From positions 1-64,000 of the forward strand of contig JAZNKS010000028.1 in assembly GCA_045578725.1 (NCBI GenBank): a DNA stretch of 64,000 nt, given 5' to 3'. This DNA comes from Flemingiibacterium sp045578725. Lineage in GTDB: Bacteria; Bacillota; Clostridia; Oscillospirales; CAG-272. Position 1 is the stretch's first letter, and each line of letters begins with the position of its first letter. Positions 51,626 to 58,785 of the stretch are shown here, in pieces. Position numbers and translations under genes: made by a program. The notes under the pieces were generated by a model. That model was given only the letters and a program-made list of their open reading frames with translations. It was not told the DNA's origin and made no database searches.

Positions 51626-52921
51626 TCAATCAATCTTCAGCAGTTCCCATACCGTATATTTCAGGCCGGAAAAGGTAATATCATGGGTTTCCATATGCCC
51701 CTTGATGGTATCGATATCATAAACCTCACCGGAAACGAGGAATTTCCCCTTTCCCGTGTATTCTATAGTAGAAATGTCATATCCGAGATCGGACAGCACC
51801 GTACGTTTTTCTTTTGTGATAAGATCGACCGCCCAAAGCTCGCCGCCCGATTCACTCCAGATATATGTCAAGGCATTCCTGGATGTAAAATTGCTCCACT
51901 CAATCTTTCCCTGCAGCTCAAACTGTGCCGGAACACAGTACAGGGTATCTTCGACAATACACCAATCCGCTCTTGTCGAAATGCCGGAGATCAGCGCTTC
52001 CGTTACGCCGCTCCCGTCAAGCCTGGTTCGCATCAGCGTGCAGGTGTTGGCGGCATCCAATGCCTCCGGGTATCCCCCGATCGCATATCCGTAGACCTCT
52101 CTTCCCTCCGGCTTCGGTTCATCCGGCGTCAGGGAAATCACCTCGCGCTCGTCGGTGTAATAGACCCATCCGTCATGAATCTCAATTCTCCACAAATTGT
52201 TGAGGCCTTCCATGACCACCTCTTCCGAAGCAAAATCATCGGCGGTGCGGCAGAGCGTTTCCCCGCATCGGTAGTAAACGATGCCGTCTTCATAATGCTC
52301 GAAACGGTAGTTGTCAACGAAAGCATTCTCACCGAAGGTACATTGCTCCAGCTCACCGCCCGTCAGCGGCGCACGCCAGATGTTGACCGACTGCACATCG
52401 GATTCGATCTGCAGCATCACAGAATTGAGTGTGAAATAAACATAGGAATCGGTAACGAAAAAGGAATAAAAGCGATCGGCAAAACCGGGAACGGATGTGA
52501 CAATGTCAACCTTTCCGCTTTGTATATCCAGCGCCAGCAGGTTGGAAACGGATGCCCAGCCCTGGCTGGGGTCATTGGGGTCAACCATGCTGTTCTCTGT
52601 GCGGAAATAGTAAACGGTGCATCCTTTTTGTTTGGGAACAATCGCAACGGTGCCCCCGGGCGCACCGGAATACGCAATGCATTCCTCTTTGTCATGAGAG
52701 CAGAGCGGATCCACGCATCCCACATAGACCGTTTCTTCTTCGTCACCGATTTCGGTATAGGCCAGATACGCGCCCATATCCGGAATGTTCTGAATCGAAT
52801 AAATGCGATTTTTCCAGACAACACGCTGCGATGAGGCCGTGCAGTCGGCCAGCGGTTCGCTTTCCGAACAGGCCGTCAATACCGTCAGAATACCGATCAA
52901 AAGAAACAAGAATTTTTTCAT
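51626..52921 (-). CDS. Cys-motif lipoprotein 2
   Basis: The 431-residue lipoprotein MKKFLFLLIGILTVLTACSES has lipid Cys at 18. Array motif CVDPLCSHDKEEC at Cys69, Cys74, His76 and Cys81. Blades: GCTVYYFRTENSMVDPNDPSQGWASVSNLLALDIQSGKVDIV, TDSYVYFTLNSVMLQIESD and HDGWVYYTDEREVISLT. SGGELWAVDLITKEKRTVLSDLGYDISTIEYTGKGKFLVSGEVYDIDTIKG near the end parallels lipoprotein 3. It follows the ABC-2 permease gene by 28 bp. Confidence 0.84.
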   Translation of the reverse strand: MKKFLFLLIGILTVLTACSESEPLADCTASSQRVVWKNRIYSIQNIPDMGAYLAYTEIGDEEETVYVGCVDPLCSHDKEECIAYSGAPGGTVAIVPKQKGCTVYYFRTENSMVDPNDPSQGWASVSNLLALDIQSGKVDIVTSVPGFADRFYSFFVTDSYVYFTLNSVMLQIESDVQSVNIWRAPLTGGELEQCTFGENAFVDNYRFEHYEDGIVYYRCGETLCRTADDFASEEVVMEGLNNLWRIEIHDGWVYYTDEREVISLTPDEPKPEGREVYGYAIGGYPEALDAANTCTLMRTRLDGSGVTEALISGISTRADWCIVEDTLYCVPAQFELQGKIEWSNFTSRNALTYIWSESGGELWAVDLITKEKRTVLSDLGYDISTIEYTGKGKFLVSGEVYDIDTIKGHMETHDITFSGLKYTVWELLKID

Positions 52922-52949
52922 ATCTAAATCCCCTCTTTTACAAATTCTA

Positions 52950-55472
52950 TTACCTCACAAACATCCGTCTTGCCGAAGCCAGCATCGCCGATACCGCAAT
53001 GCCGGCCACCGACAGCCAGAGAGCCAGCATCGCCCATCCCGAGCCGAACAGCGATACCCGGAAGGATTCCAGAACCAGCGGCGTGCCCGCCAGCAGATTG
53101 AGGAAGCTGATCTTGTCGGCCGCCGTCATGCCGAAAGCCGCGCAGAGCGCCGGAAGGAGCGTCATCAGCACCGCACATCCCAGAACCGGGATATACTTGC
53201 AGAGCAGCTCGGACAGCGCGCAGACCAGCATCGCCATCAGGAGCGAGGCCGCCAGCCGCAGGAGCATAAAGATCACCACATAGGTGCCGACCGTCACCGT
53301 CTGGGTCAGACTGCCGAACAGCTGCATGGACAGCAGGGGAGCCGACAGGCCGGGCAGCTCATAATTGACGGCGATGGTGATAAGATCGATCGCGCCGGTC
53401 AGAATGCTCAGCACACCGGCGATCACGCCGGACGAAAGAAGCTTGGCGCGGAAGGTGGAATGCCGTCCGTTCCGGGTCGAGCGCAGGATCTGCGCAAAGC
53501 CGCCGGACGAGGATTTGGAGGCATATTCCGCGGCAAAGGAGCCGGTCAGCAGAAGAAGGATCGCGGTATAGAGGAAGAGATCCGCGCGGCCGGTGAACAG
53601 CTTTCTCCAGCCGGTATCGTACAGGAACCAGCCATCCAGCCCCTGCGCTTTCTTTTCCTCCAGATAGCGGGCATGATTTTCAATCACACCAAGCAGCTCC
53701 GAGCGGGAGGAGGCATAGTTGTAATCCGACAGATAATCGCGGTATTCATCAAAAGAGATCGTTTCCTCGATATACGCCTGCTGCATGGTTTTCTGCTTTG
53801 CCAGCGTTTCGTTGATCATCGCCCGCTCATCGGCCAGATACGCCTGCTTTTCTTCGGTCAGCGGGCCGTAAAGCGTTGTCATGTATTCCTTGTACACCGC
53901 ATCCGAATAGGAGCGAACAGCCGCATTGGTATCCGTCGAATACCAGACCTTGACACAGAGAATCAGGATCACCACGATGAGGAAACGGGAGGAAATCAGC
54001 GTCTTGAAGGTTTCCGCGCCAAAGAGCGAGAGACTGTAGGTGCGGGCCTTCTGACGTTTCCGCGGACGGGATACCGCTCCCTCGGCGATATGCGCAAGCC
54101 GGCTGCGAAGGACGGCCGCCCGTGTCATAACGGCCGATACGGCGGCATCGATGAAGGCCGGACGGATCTCACGGCCGCCCTTGACATACAGAATCACACA
54201 GATTGCGGCGGATGCGGCCAGCAGGATGCCGAACACGGTCAGCATAAACGGCACATAGCCCCAGACCGCACCGAAGAAATTGATGGCCCGGTAGCGGACA
54301 AAGAGCGGATTGACCGCCGATACCGCCACGAAATTGAGATTCTTCAGCGGGCTTCCGGCGTTGATATACTTCAGCGTGTAAAGCAGATAATTCAGCCCGA
54401 ACAGACCAAGTCCGCAGAGATAGATCAGGATATAATTGTAGAAAAGGGTGGAAAGCGCCAGAATCAGCGTCGAGAAGAGCGAGAAGGTCAGAAGCTTCAC
54501 GCCGACGGTGATGAGGAAATATTCCCCGACGGTGATCTGATAGGGCGAAAGGGTAAAGGAACCGAGCGCCTGCAGAACGTTGTCGGGCGAAGAGAAGCCG
54601 ATCCGCATTCCGTAGACCGCCCATGTGGTTCCGATGAACAGAAGCGTGAACAGCGAGGAGAGCAGAATCATGGTCAGGATCTTCGCCGCGGCGGTCCGTG
54701 CCCGTCCGAAGCGGGCGGTGCGGATGATCGGCAGGAAGCCGCTCTGCTTCTCCTGCGCAAAAATCAGACTTCCCAGCATAATCAGCATGATGAACAGGAA
54801 GACATTCACCAGATCGTAGTCGAAATATTCATCCCAGCCGCGGGTGTATTCCACCTCGATCTTCACCTGATCCCGGGCCAGCTCGTAAAGCTCGATCACG
54901 CGGAGCTGGTATTGGTAGGTATAGGAATCCTCCGGAATTCCCATCGCGGAAAATTCCGCCAGATTGGAGCGCGCCCGGTCAATGACCGCCTGAAGCGTTT
55001 GGGGATAGCTTTCGGCCGCCTCCACCGTACGGTACAGCTTATCAAACAGCCGGGTATCGCTGTAGGATTCGTCGGTGGAATAGATGTCGGGCATCGTTTC
55101 CATTTCGAAATCGATCTCGCCGTTCCGCATGGCCTCCCGGAAGAGCGCATTCTGTTCCTCCTGGAATTCCTGCATCTTGGCATAGTATGCATCGTATTCC
55201 GCAGGATTCTCAAAATAGGCCGCAAAGAAGTCGGCAATCATCTGTGTCGGCTCTTGGGCCGCCTGTGTCCGACCGGCCGTATACCAGGCCAGCGCCGAAT
55301 TCAGAAGCAGCAGGGCCGCCAGAAATACCCACAGATAGCGGATACCGAGCAGTTTTTTCAGTTCATAGGCAATAAAATGCCGTCGGGTGCGTGCCGTCTG
55401 CGGCTCATCCGCCAGTGCCAGCCACTTTTCATCGATATAACCGATGCCTTCATACAATCTTTCGCTTTTCAT
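52950..55472 (-). CDS. Large ABC-2-type permease, two halves in one chain
   Basis: The 840-residue membrane protein starts MKSERLYEGIGYIDEKWLALADE, a ~45-residue cytoplasmic segment, then a first membrane helix (LWVFLAALLLLNSALAWYTA). About 150 exposed residues follow, rich in Tyr, Glu and Asp (FFAAYFENPAEYDAYYAKMQEF). Further helices cover ~220-440, including LIFAQEKQSGFLPIIRTARFGRARTAAAKIL, the loop typical of ABC-2 permeases. The pattern repeats in the second half (FLIVVILILCVKVWY, an exposed helical loop, then SSGGFAQILRSTRNGRHSTFRAKLLSSGVIAG and more helices). The ATG overlaps the sigma gene stop by four bases. Likely partner of the ATPase at 40760-41653; the N-terminal segment may hold the sigma factor. 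Confidence 0.87.
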   Translation of the reverse strand: MKSERLYEGIGYIDEKWLALADEPQTARTRRHFIAYELKKLLGIRYLWVFLAALLLLNSALAWYTAGRTQAAQEPTQMIADFFAAYFENPAEYDAYYAKMQEFQEEQNALFREAMRNGEIDFEMETMPDIYSTDESYSDTRLFDKLYRTVEAAESYPQTLQAVIDRARSNLAEFSAMGIPEDSYTYQYQLRVIELYELARDQVKIEVEYTRGWDEYFDYDLVNVFLFIMLIMLGSLIFAQEKQSGFLPIIRTARFGRARTAAAKILTMILLSSLFTLLFIGTTWAVYGMRIGFSSPDNVLQALGSFTLSPYQITVGEYFLITVGVKLLTFSLFSTLILALSTLFYNYILIYLCGLGLFGLNYLLYTLKYINAGSPLKNLNFVAVSAVNPLFVRYRAINFFGAVWGYVPFMLTVFGILLAASAAICVILYVKGGREIRPAFIDAAVSAVMTRAAVLRSRLAHIAEGAVSRPRKRQKARTYSLSLFGAETFKTLISSRFLIVVILILCVKVWYSTDTNAAVRSYSDAVYKEYMTTLYGPLTEEKQAYLADERAMINETLAKQKTMQQAYIEETISFDEYRDYLSDYNYASSRSELLGVIENHARYLEEKKAQGLDGWFLYDTGWRKLFTGRADLFLYTAILLLLTGSFAAEYASKSSSGGFAQILRSTRNGRHSTFRAKLLSSGVIAGVLSILTGAIDLITIAVNYELPGLSAPLLSMQLFGSLTQTVTVGTYVVIFMLLRLAASLLMAMLVCALSELLCKYIPVLGCAVLMTLLPALCAAFGMTAADKISFLNLLAGTPLVLESFRVSLFGSGWAMLALWLSVAGIAVSAMLASARRMFVR

Positions 55473-56008
55473 TCGACGGTAATCCCCCTTTCAAGCAGGA
55501 ACTTCCGAAGCGCTGTGCGTGTCTTTGCCAGCAGCTTGGATGCCTTGTTTTCTTTGATTCCAAGCCTTGCGGCAATCTCACCGACCGGCTCCGAATAATA
55601 GTAGCGCCGCACAAACAGCTTGACCTGAAGCGGCGGAAGGGTTTCCAAAAACGCATCCAGCATCCGCCCCACCTCCGGTGCATCCAGATCCGGCAGCTCC
55701 GCCGCCGCGCATTCCTCCAGCTCCACCAGTACCGCCGAGCGCTTGCGGGCGTTCTCCTTTTCGGCGCGGTTCAGCGCCAGATTGCGGATGATTCTGGATG
55801 CATAAGCCTTCAGCGACAGCGGCTTCTGCGGCGGAATGGAATTCCAGAGCCGCAGACAGGCATCGTTGCAGCATTCCTCCGCCGCCCCGCGATCCCCGGT
55901 AATCTCCCGGGCAATCGTCATGCAGAGCGGACGGTATGCCGCCTCGAATTCCCGGATCGCCCGCTCGTCCCGCTTCCAGAACAGCGCGATGATAGCGCGG
56001 TCATCCAT
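55469..56008 (-). CDS. ECF-type RNA polymerase sigma factor
   Basis: The 179-residue protein is preceded by AAGGAGAGG. Region 2: ERAIREFEAAYRPLCMTIAREITGDRGAAEECCNDACLRLWNSIPP and LKAYASRIIRNLALNRAEKE. Region 4: LETLPPLQVKLFVRRYYYSEPVGEIAARLGIKENKASKLLAKTRTALRKFL, with a clear helix-turn-helix. Normal size for the family. It is the second gene of the lipoprotein operon, overlapping the ABC-2 permease gene. No separate anti-sigma gene is present. It probably directs transcription of this operon and others in response to an envelope signal. Confidence 0.92.
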   Translation of the reverse strand: MDDRAIIALFWKRDERAIREFEAAYRPLCMTIAREITGDRGAAEECCNDACLRLWNSIPPQKPLSLKAYASRIIRNLALNRAEKENARKRSAVLVELEECAAAELPDLDAPEVGRMLDAFLETLPPLQVKLFVRRYYYSEPVGEIAARLGIKENKASKLLAKTRTALRKFLLERGITVE

Positions 56009-56038
56009 GATCCACCTCTCCTTTCCCGTATTGACTGT

Positions 56039-57265
56039 TCATTTTTGTGCCGCCTCCGTATAACGGCTCACCGAGGTTGTTCCGGTGACCGTGTCGATCA
56101 GCAGGGTATCCGGCGACACCCGGTATTCCCTGCCCGATTCATAGAAATCATTCTCCCGCCACTCCATAAAGGCAAGAGCCAGCGTCTCACACCCGTCCCA
56201 GACCGCGCTTCCGAGGAAGCAGTCCCGCCCATACAGCGAAAGATCCATCCCGGTGCGGCAGAGAATCGCCGCGCCGCCGCCGTCATGATCCATCCGACGG
56301 ATACAGCCGTCGAAGATATCGTAATGCTTTCCTCCGTCATCGGCCACTAAAACCGGATCACCGGTGATCGCCGTGTAGTAGATCCCGCTGTCGGTGATGA
56401 TATAGCGGCTGACGGAATCGGATACCAGCTGGGGCTTGCCTCCGGTCAGCTTCACCCGCCAGAGGGAAAGATCGCTCAGCCAGAGAGTCGATTCCAGCTG
56501 ATCCATCTTTGTGCCCCGCTCCCGGTTGAAGGTGGTGTAATAGGCCCAGCCGTCATAGGCTTCGCCGTTCATCACATAGAGATTGCCGCCGAAATCCAGT
56601 TCCCGGCGATCCTCGCCCACAAGATCGGTGGTGAAGAATTCCTCACGCTCGCCGGCAATGAAGTTCCAGTAGATCCGGCCGCCGTCGATGGCGTAAATAT
56701 TCGGATAATCCCCCGTGCTCATGAATTGGCTCTGCACACCGGAATCCGTGTCCAGCGGAAGCTCGATCACACCGCCGGACGAATCGGCGCGGTACAGGCG
56801 GTAGGTATAGAATTCACCGCCGTCATCCTTATTATGATGAGCCTGTGCATACCAGACCGATTGCCCGTCAGAAGCTTCCAGAAAGATCGGATCATGGGAC
56901 TCGGCCAGCAGGCGCGAGGATCCGTCCGTCAGATTGTAAGCGATCAGCTCAAAGTGTTCGCCGATGCCGTTCGTACCGGGCTCGCTGCGGGCAAGAAACA
57001 TCGTGTCGCCTGCGGCCAGATAGCCGTCCGCGCGGTAAAAGGGGCATCCGGAATCCCCGGTGTGCGGGCAGAGCGGATCCACGCAGATGGATGTCGAGAG
57101 CCCGGTCGCCGGATTCACCTTGTAGGGCGCGGAGCCGAACTGGGAGATCGAGCCGTATTCATCCCGGAAAATATACCGTGAGGCGAGGGATTCATGCCCC
57201 GCCCCGCCGCATCCGGCAAGGGATGCCGTCAGAAGAACCGCCGTCAGAATCAGCCGTTTTCGCAT
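56039..57265 (-). CDS. Cys-motif lipoprotein 1 (first gene of the array)
   Basis: The 408-residue lipoprotein MRKRLILTAVLLTASLAGCGG starts behind GGGAGG; a longer frame to 57373 has no SD. Lipid Cys at 19; array motif CVDPLCPHTGDSGC at Cys61, Cys66, His68 and Cys74. Blades: HFELIAYNLTDGSSRLLAESH, DGQSVWYAQAHHNKDDGGEFYTYRLYRADSSGGVIEL and DGGRIYWNFIAGEREEFFTTDLVGEDRREL. The ending YRVSPDTLLIDTVTGTTSVSRY is of the LVIDP type. As the promoter-proximal gene it may be made in greatest amount. Confidence 0.83.
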   Translation of the reverse strand: MRKRLILTAVLLTASLAGCGGAGHESLASRYIFRDEYGSISQFGSAPYKVNPATGLSTSICVDPLCPHTGDSGCPFYRADGYLAAGDTMFLARSEPGTNGIGEHFELIAYNLTDGSSRLLAESHDPIFLEASDGQSVWYAQAHHNKDDGGEFYTYRLYRADSSGGVIELPLDTDSGVQSQFMSTGDYPNIYAIDGGRIYWNFIAGEREEFFTTDLVGEDRRELDFGGNLYVMNGEAYDGWAYYTTFNRERGTKMDQLESTLWLSDLSLWRVKLTGGKPQLVSDSVSRYIITDSGIYYTAITGDPVLVADDGGKHYDIFDGCIRRMDHDGGGAAILCRTGMDLSLYGRDCFLGSAVWDGCETLALAFMEWRENDFYESGREYRVSPDTLLIDTVTGTTSVSRYTEAAQK

Positions 57266-57382
57266 TGTTTGCCTCCCACAGAGTAATCGGAGTCGGCACC
57301 GCCGTGCCCCTTCATAAAGATAAGACCGGATTTTCGTCAGAATCTGCCATCCGAACAGAAAAATATTCCGCATTCTGTTTCA

Positions 57383-57411
57383 ATTATAACACACCCATGC
57401 GGTCTTGTCCA
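57383..57411 (-). promoter_or_regulatory. Promoter of the lipoprotein/sigma/ABC operon
   Basis: On the minus strand TGGACA (57411-57406), 17 bp, TATAAT (57388-57383), about 118 bp before the first gene. The form is that of the housekeeping sigma factor. I do not recognise a separate ECF-type promoter here. Confidence 0.75.
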
Positions 57412-57459
57412 CATCCGACACCGGAAGCGAAATTTATTTATATTTTTTCAAAAAAGCTA

Positions 57460-57488
57460 TTGACAAACCGATTCCGTTGTGATATAAT
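57460..57488 (+). promoter_or_regulatory. Promoter of the tRNA genes
   Basis: TTGACA (57460-57465), 17 bp, TATAAT (57483-57488). Confidence 0.88.
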
Positions 57489-57523
57489 ATTTAGGCACCG
57501 TGATTCGAGGTGCACAAAACAAT

Positions 57524-57601
57524 GGCGGAGTAGCTCAGCTGGTCTAGAGCAACCGGTTCATACCCGGTAGGTCATGGGTTCAAATCCAATCTCCGCTACC
57601 A
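57524..57601 (+). tRNA. tRNA-Met (CAT)
   Basis: Acceptor GGCGGAG / CTCCGCT, D-arm with AGCTCAGCTGGT, anticodon arm ACCGG-TTCATAC-CCGGT with CAT at 57559-57561, T-arm with GGTTCAAATCC, and an encoded ACCA end. The anticodon stem lacks the three G-C pairs of initiator tRNA, so it is an elongator type; a tRNA-Ile2 with modified C34 cannot be excluded. One T-stem mismatch is present. Confidence 0.92.
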
Positions 57602-57625
57602 ATCTCAGCCAATCGGTTGGGATTC

Positions 57626-57700
57626 GGCCCGTTGGTCAAGCGGTTAAGACACGGCCCTTTCACGGCTGTAACATGGGTTCGATTCCCGTACGGGTCACCA
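57626..57700 (+). tRNA. tRNA-Glu (TTC)
   Basis: Acceptor GGCCCGT / ACGGGTC, anticodon arm CGGCC-CTTTCAC-GGCTG with TTC at 57659-57661, T-arm GGGTTCGATTCCC, and an encoded ACCA. It follows tRNA-Met by 24 bp and shares its promoter. Its 3' end is echoed several times in the following 350 bp. Confidence 0.95.
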
Positions 57701-58052
57701 AAATAAAAACCATCCACAACGTGGATGGTTTTTATTTTGGTGATTTGCGCATCGAAACGAACCCTGCGAATGGCCACTGCACAAGCACATCGCACAAATG
57801 ATATGCCATTCGCCTCGCCCGCTTGAGCGGGCGGTGCGATTCCCCCGTACGGGTCACCTGCCGCGCAGGTGCTGCGATTCCCCCGTACGGCATTCCACGA
57901 ACCATCCACAAAGTAGATGGTTTTTTGTTTTGGCGATTTGCGCGTCGAAACGAACCCTGCGAATGGCCGCTGCACAAGCACATCGCACAAATGATATGCC
58001 ATTCGCATCACCTGCCGCGCAGGTGCTGCGATTCCCCCGTACGGGTCACCAT
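57701..58052 (+). repeat. Tandem repeat with copies of the tRNA-Glu 3' end
   Basis: A ~105-bp unit beginning AACCATCCACAA...GATGGTTTTT and ending ...GATATGCCATTCGC occurs at 57708-57812 and again at 57900-58007 (192-bp period). Copies of the tRNA-Glu 3' end in the form TGCGATTCCCCCGTACGG follow at 57836, 57872 and 58027, two of them continuing GTCACC as in the tRNA. Between them are CCTGCCGCGCAGG and CCCGCTTGAGCGGG hairpins. There is no coding sequence. It looks like repeated duplication at a tRNA 3' end, as left by site-specific integration or slippage. Confidence 0.75.
57709..57737 (+). terminator. Terminator after the tRNA pair
   Basis: ACCATCCAC-AAC-GTGGATGGT followed by TTTTATTTT. Confidence 0.88.
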
Positions 58053-58057
58053 ACGCA

Positions 58058-58108
58058 ACAAATCCGAACGATTTCGTCAATCGAAAGTGGTTCGGATTTG
58101 TTTTTTAC
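58058..58108 (+). terminator. Second terminator downstream of the tRNA repeats
   Basis: ACAAATCCGAAC / GTTCGGATTTGT followed by six T residues, with an internal GATTTCG / CGAAAG-type stem. Confidence 0.85.
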
Positions 58109-58130
58109 TATGATTATATGAATTAAGCGT

Positions 58131-58165
58131 ATGCCCCAGGATGCATAAACTTCCTGGGGCATTTT
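58131..58165 (+). terminator. Hairpin next to the truncated nuclease-like gene
   Basis: ATGCCCCAGGA / TCCTGGGGCAT followed by TTTTT on the plus strand; it also lies just past the stop of the minus-strand gene. Confidence 0.75.
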
Positions 58166-58170
58166 TGATC

Positions 58171-58620
58171 TTATTGATCATTGGATGTCAACAAATCTTT
58201 TAATTCACTAAAAGTAATGATAGGAAAGGAAATATCTTTGTATCTGGATTCAAATAATTTGTTTGTGGTCATATAAGGGATAACCGTATAACCTGTCGAA
58301 TCCACAATACCAAATGACATGAGTATCTTTTCTGTGTTTCCCTTCATGAAATCAATACGTCTCTGGAATTTTTCATCGTCTTTATGCTGGAAGAAAAAAC
58401 TTTTTTGTTGCATTTGATCCTCGTAAATCGATCCAACCTTTTGTAATACTTTACTTTCTATAAGCCAAATTTCCTTTTTAGTTTCATTTATTGCTATAAT
58501 GTCGTAATCACCCAATTCTTCTGGGTAATCTTCACCTGGGAAGCGTTTGAACAGTTCGATTTCGGGATAAACAGCATAAACTCCTTGGCCTCTAAACAAG
58601 TGAGCAATATCCTGGACCAT
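58171..58620 (-). pseudogene. C-terminal fragment of a PD-(D/E)XK nuclease-like protein
   Basis: This 149-codon frame is more AT-rich than its surroundings. It contains GDYDIIAINETKKEIWLIESKVL, an Asp...Glu-x-Lys arrangement typical of PD-(D/E)XK nucleases, then QKSFFFQHKDDEKFQRRIDFMKGN. The first Met has no SD, and an in-frame TGA lies five codons upstream, so the protein seems to have lost its N-terminal part. It could be a remnant of a restriction or defence gene that came in next to tRNA-Glu. A short intact gene of unknown kind is the alternative. Confidence 0.55.
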
Positions 58621-58726
58621 TTCGTCTTCATATCATCTTTACGGATTCAAAACAAGGGGAATGTTTGTGAATTTTAGGACCATATTTGCATTGTATGGAT
58701 GCATCCGTAATTTGCAAATAAACAAC

Positions 58727-58769
58727 GACGGACTGCCATATACAATGCTTTTGTATATGGCAGTCCGTC
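58727..58769 (-). terminator. Perfect 19-bp stem-loop after the AraC-type gene
   Basis: GACGGACTGCCATATACAA and its exact complement enclose a 5-nt loop, 17 bp after the stop codon. The T-run on the minus strand is weak (GTTGTTTATTTG). Confidence 0.75.
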
Positions 58770-58785
58770 ATCTTTGTTTGCTGCG

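Noticed and set aside
50336..55598. Two very long plus-strand open frames (832 and 931 codons) opposite the lipoprotein and permease genes
   Set aside because: They run antisense to genes with signal peptides, membrane helices and SD sites. They are rich in Arg, Gly, Gln and His as expected for reverse frames, and lack start signals.
37361..57265. The shared Cys motif as a cytochrome c-type haem site
   Set aside because: Haem attachment needs Cys-x(2-4)-Cys-His with His directly after the second Cys. Here one residue always separates Cys and His, and one copy has no His.
57832..58052. A CRISPR array after the tRNA genes
   Set aside because: The repeated pieces are tRNA-Glu 3' ends and hairpins with irregular spacing. 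There is no regular repeat-spacer order and no cas gene.
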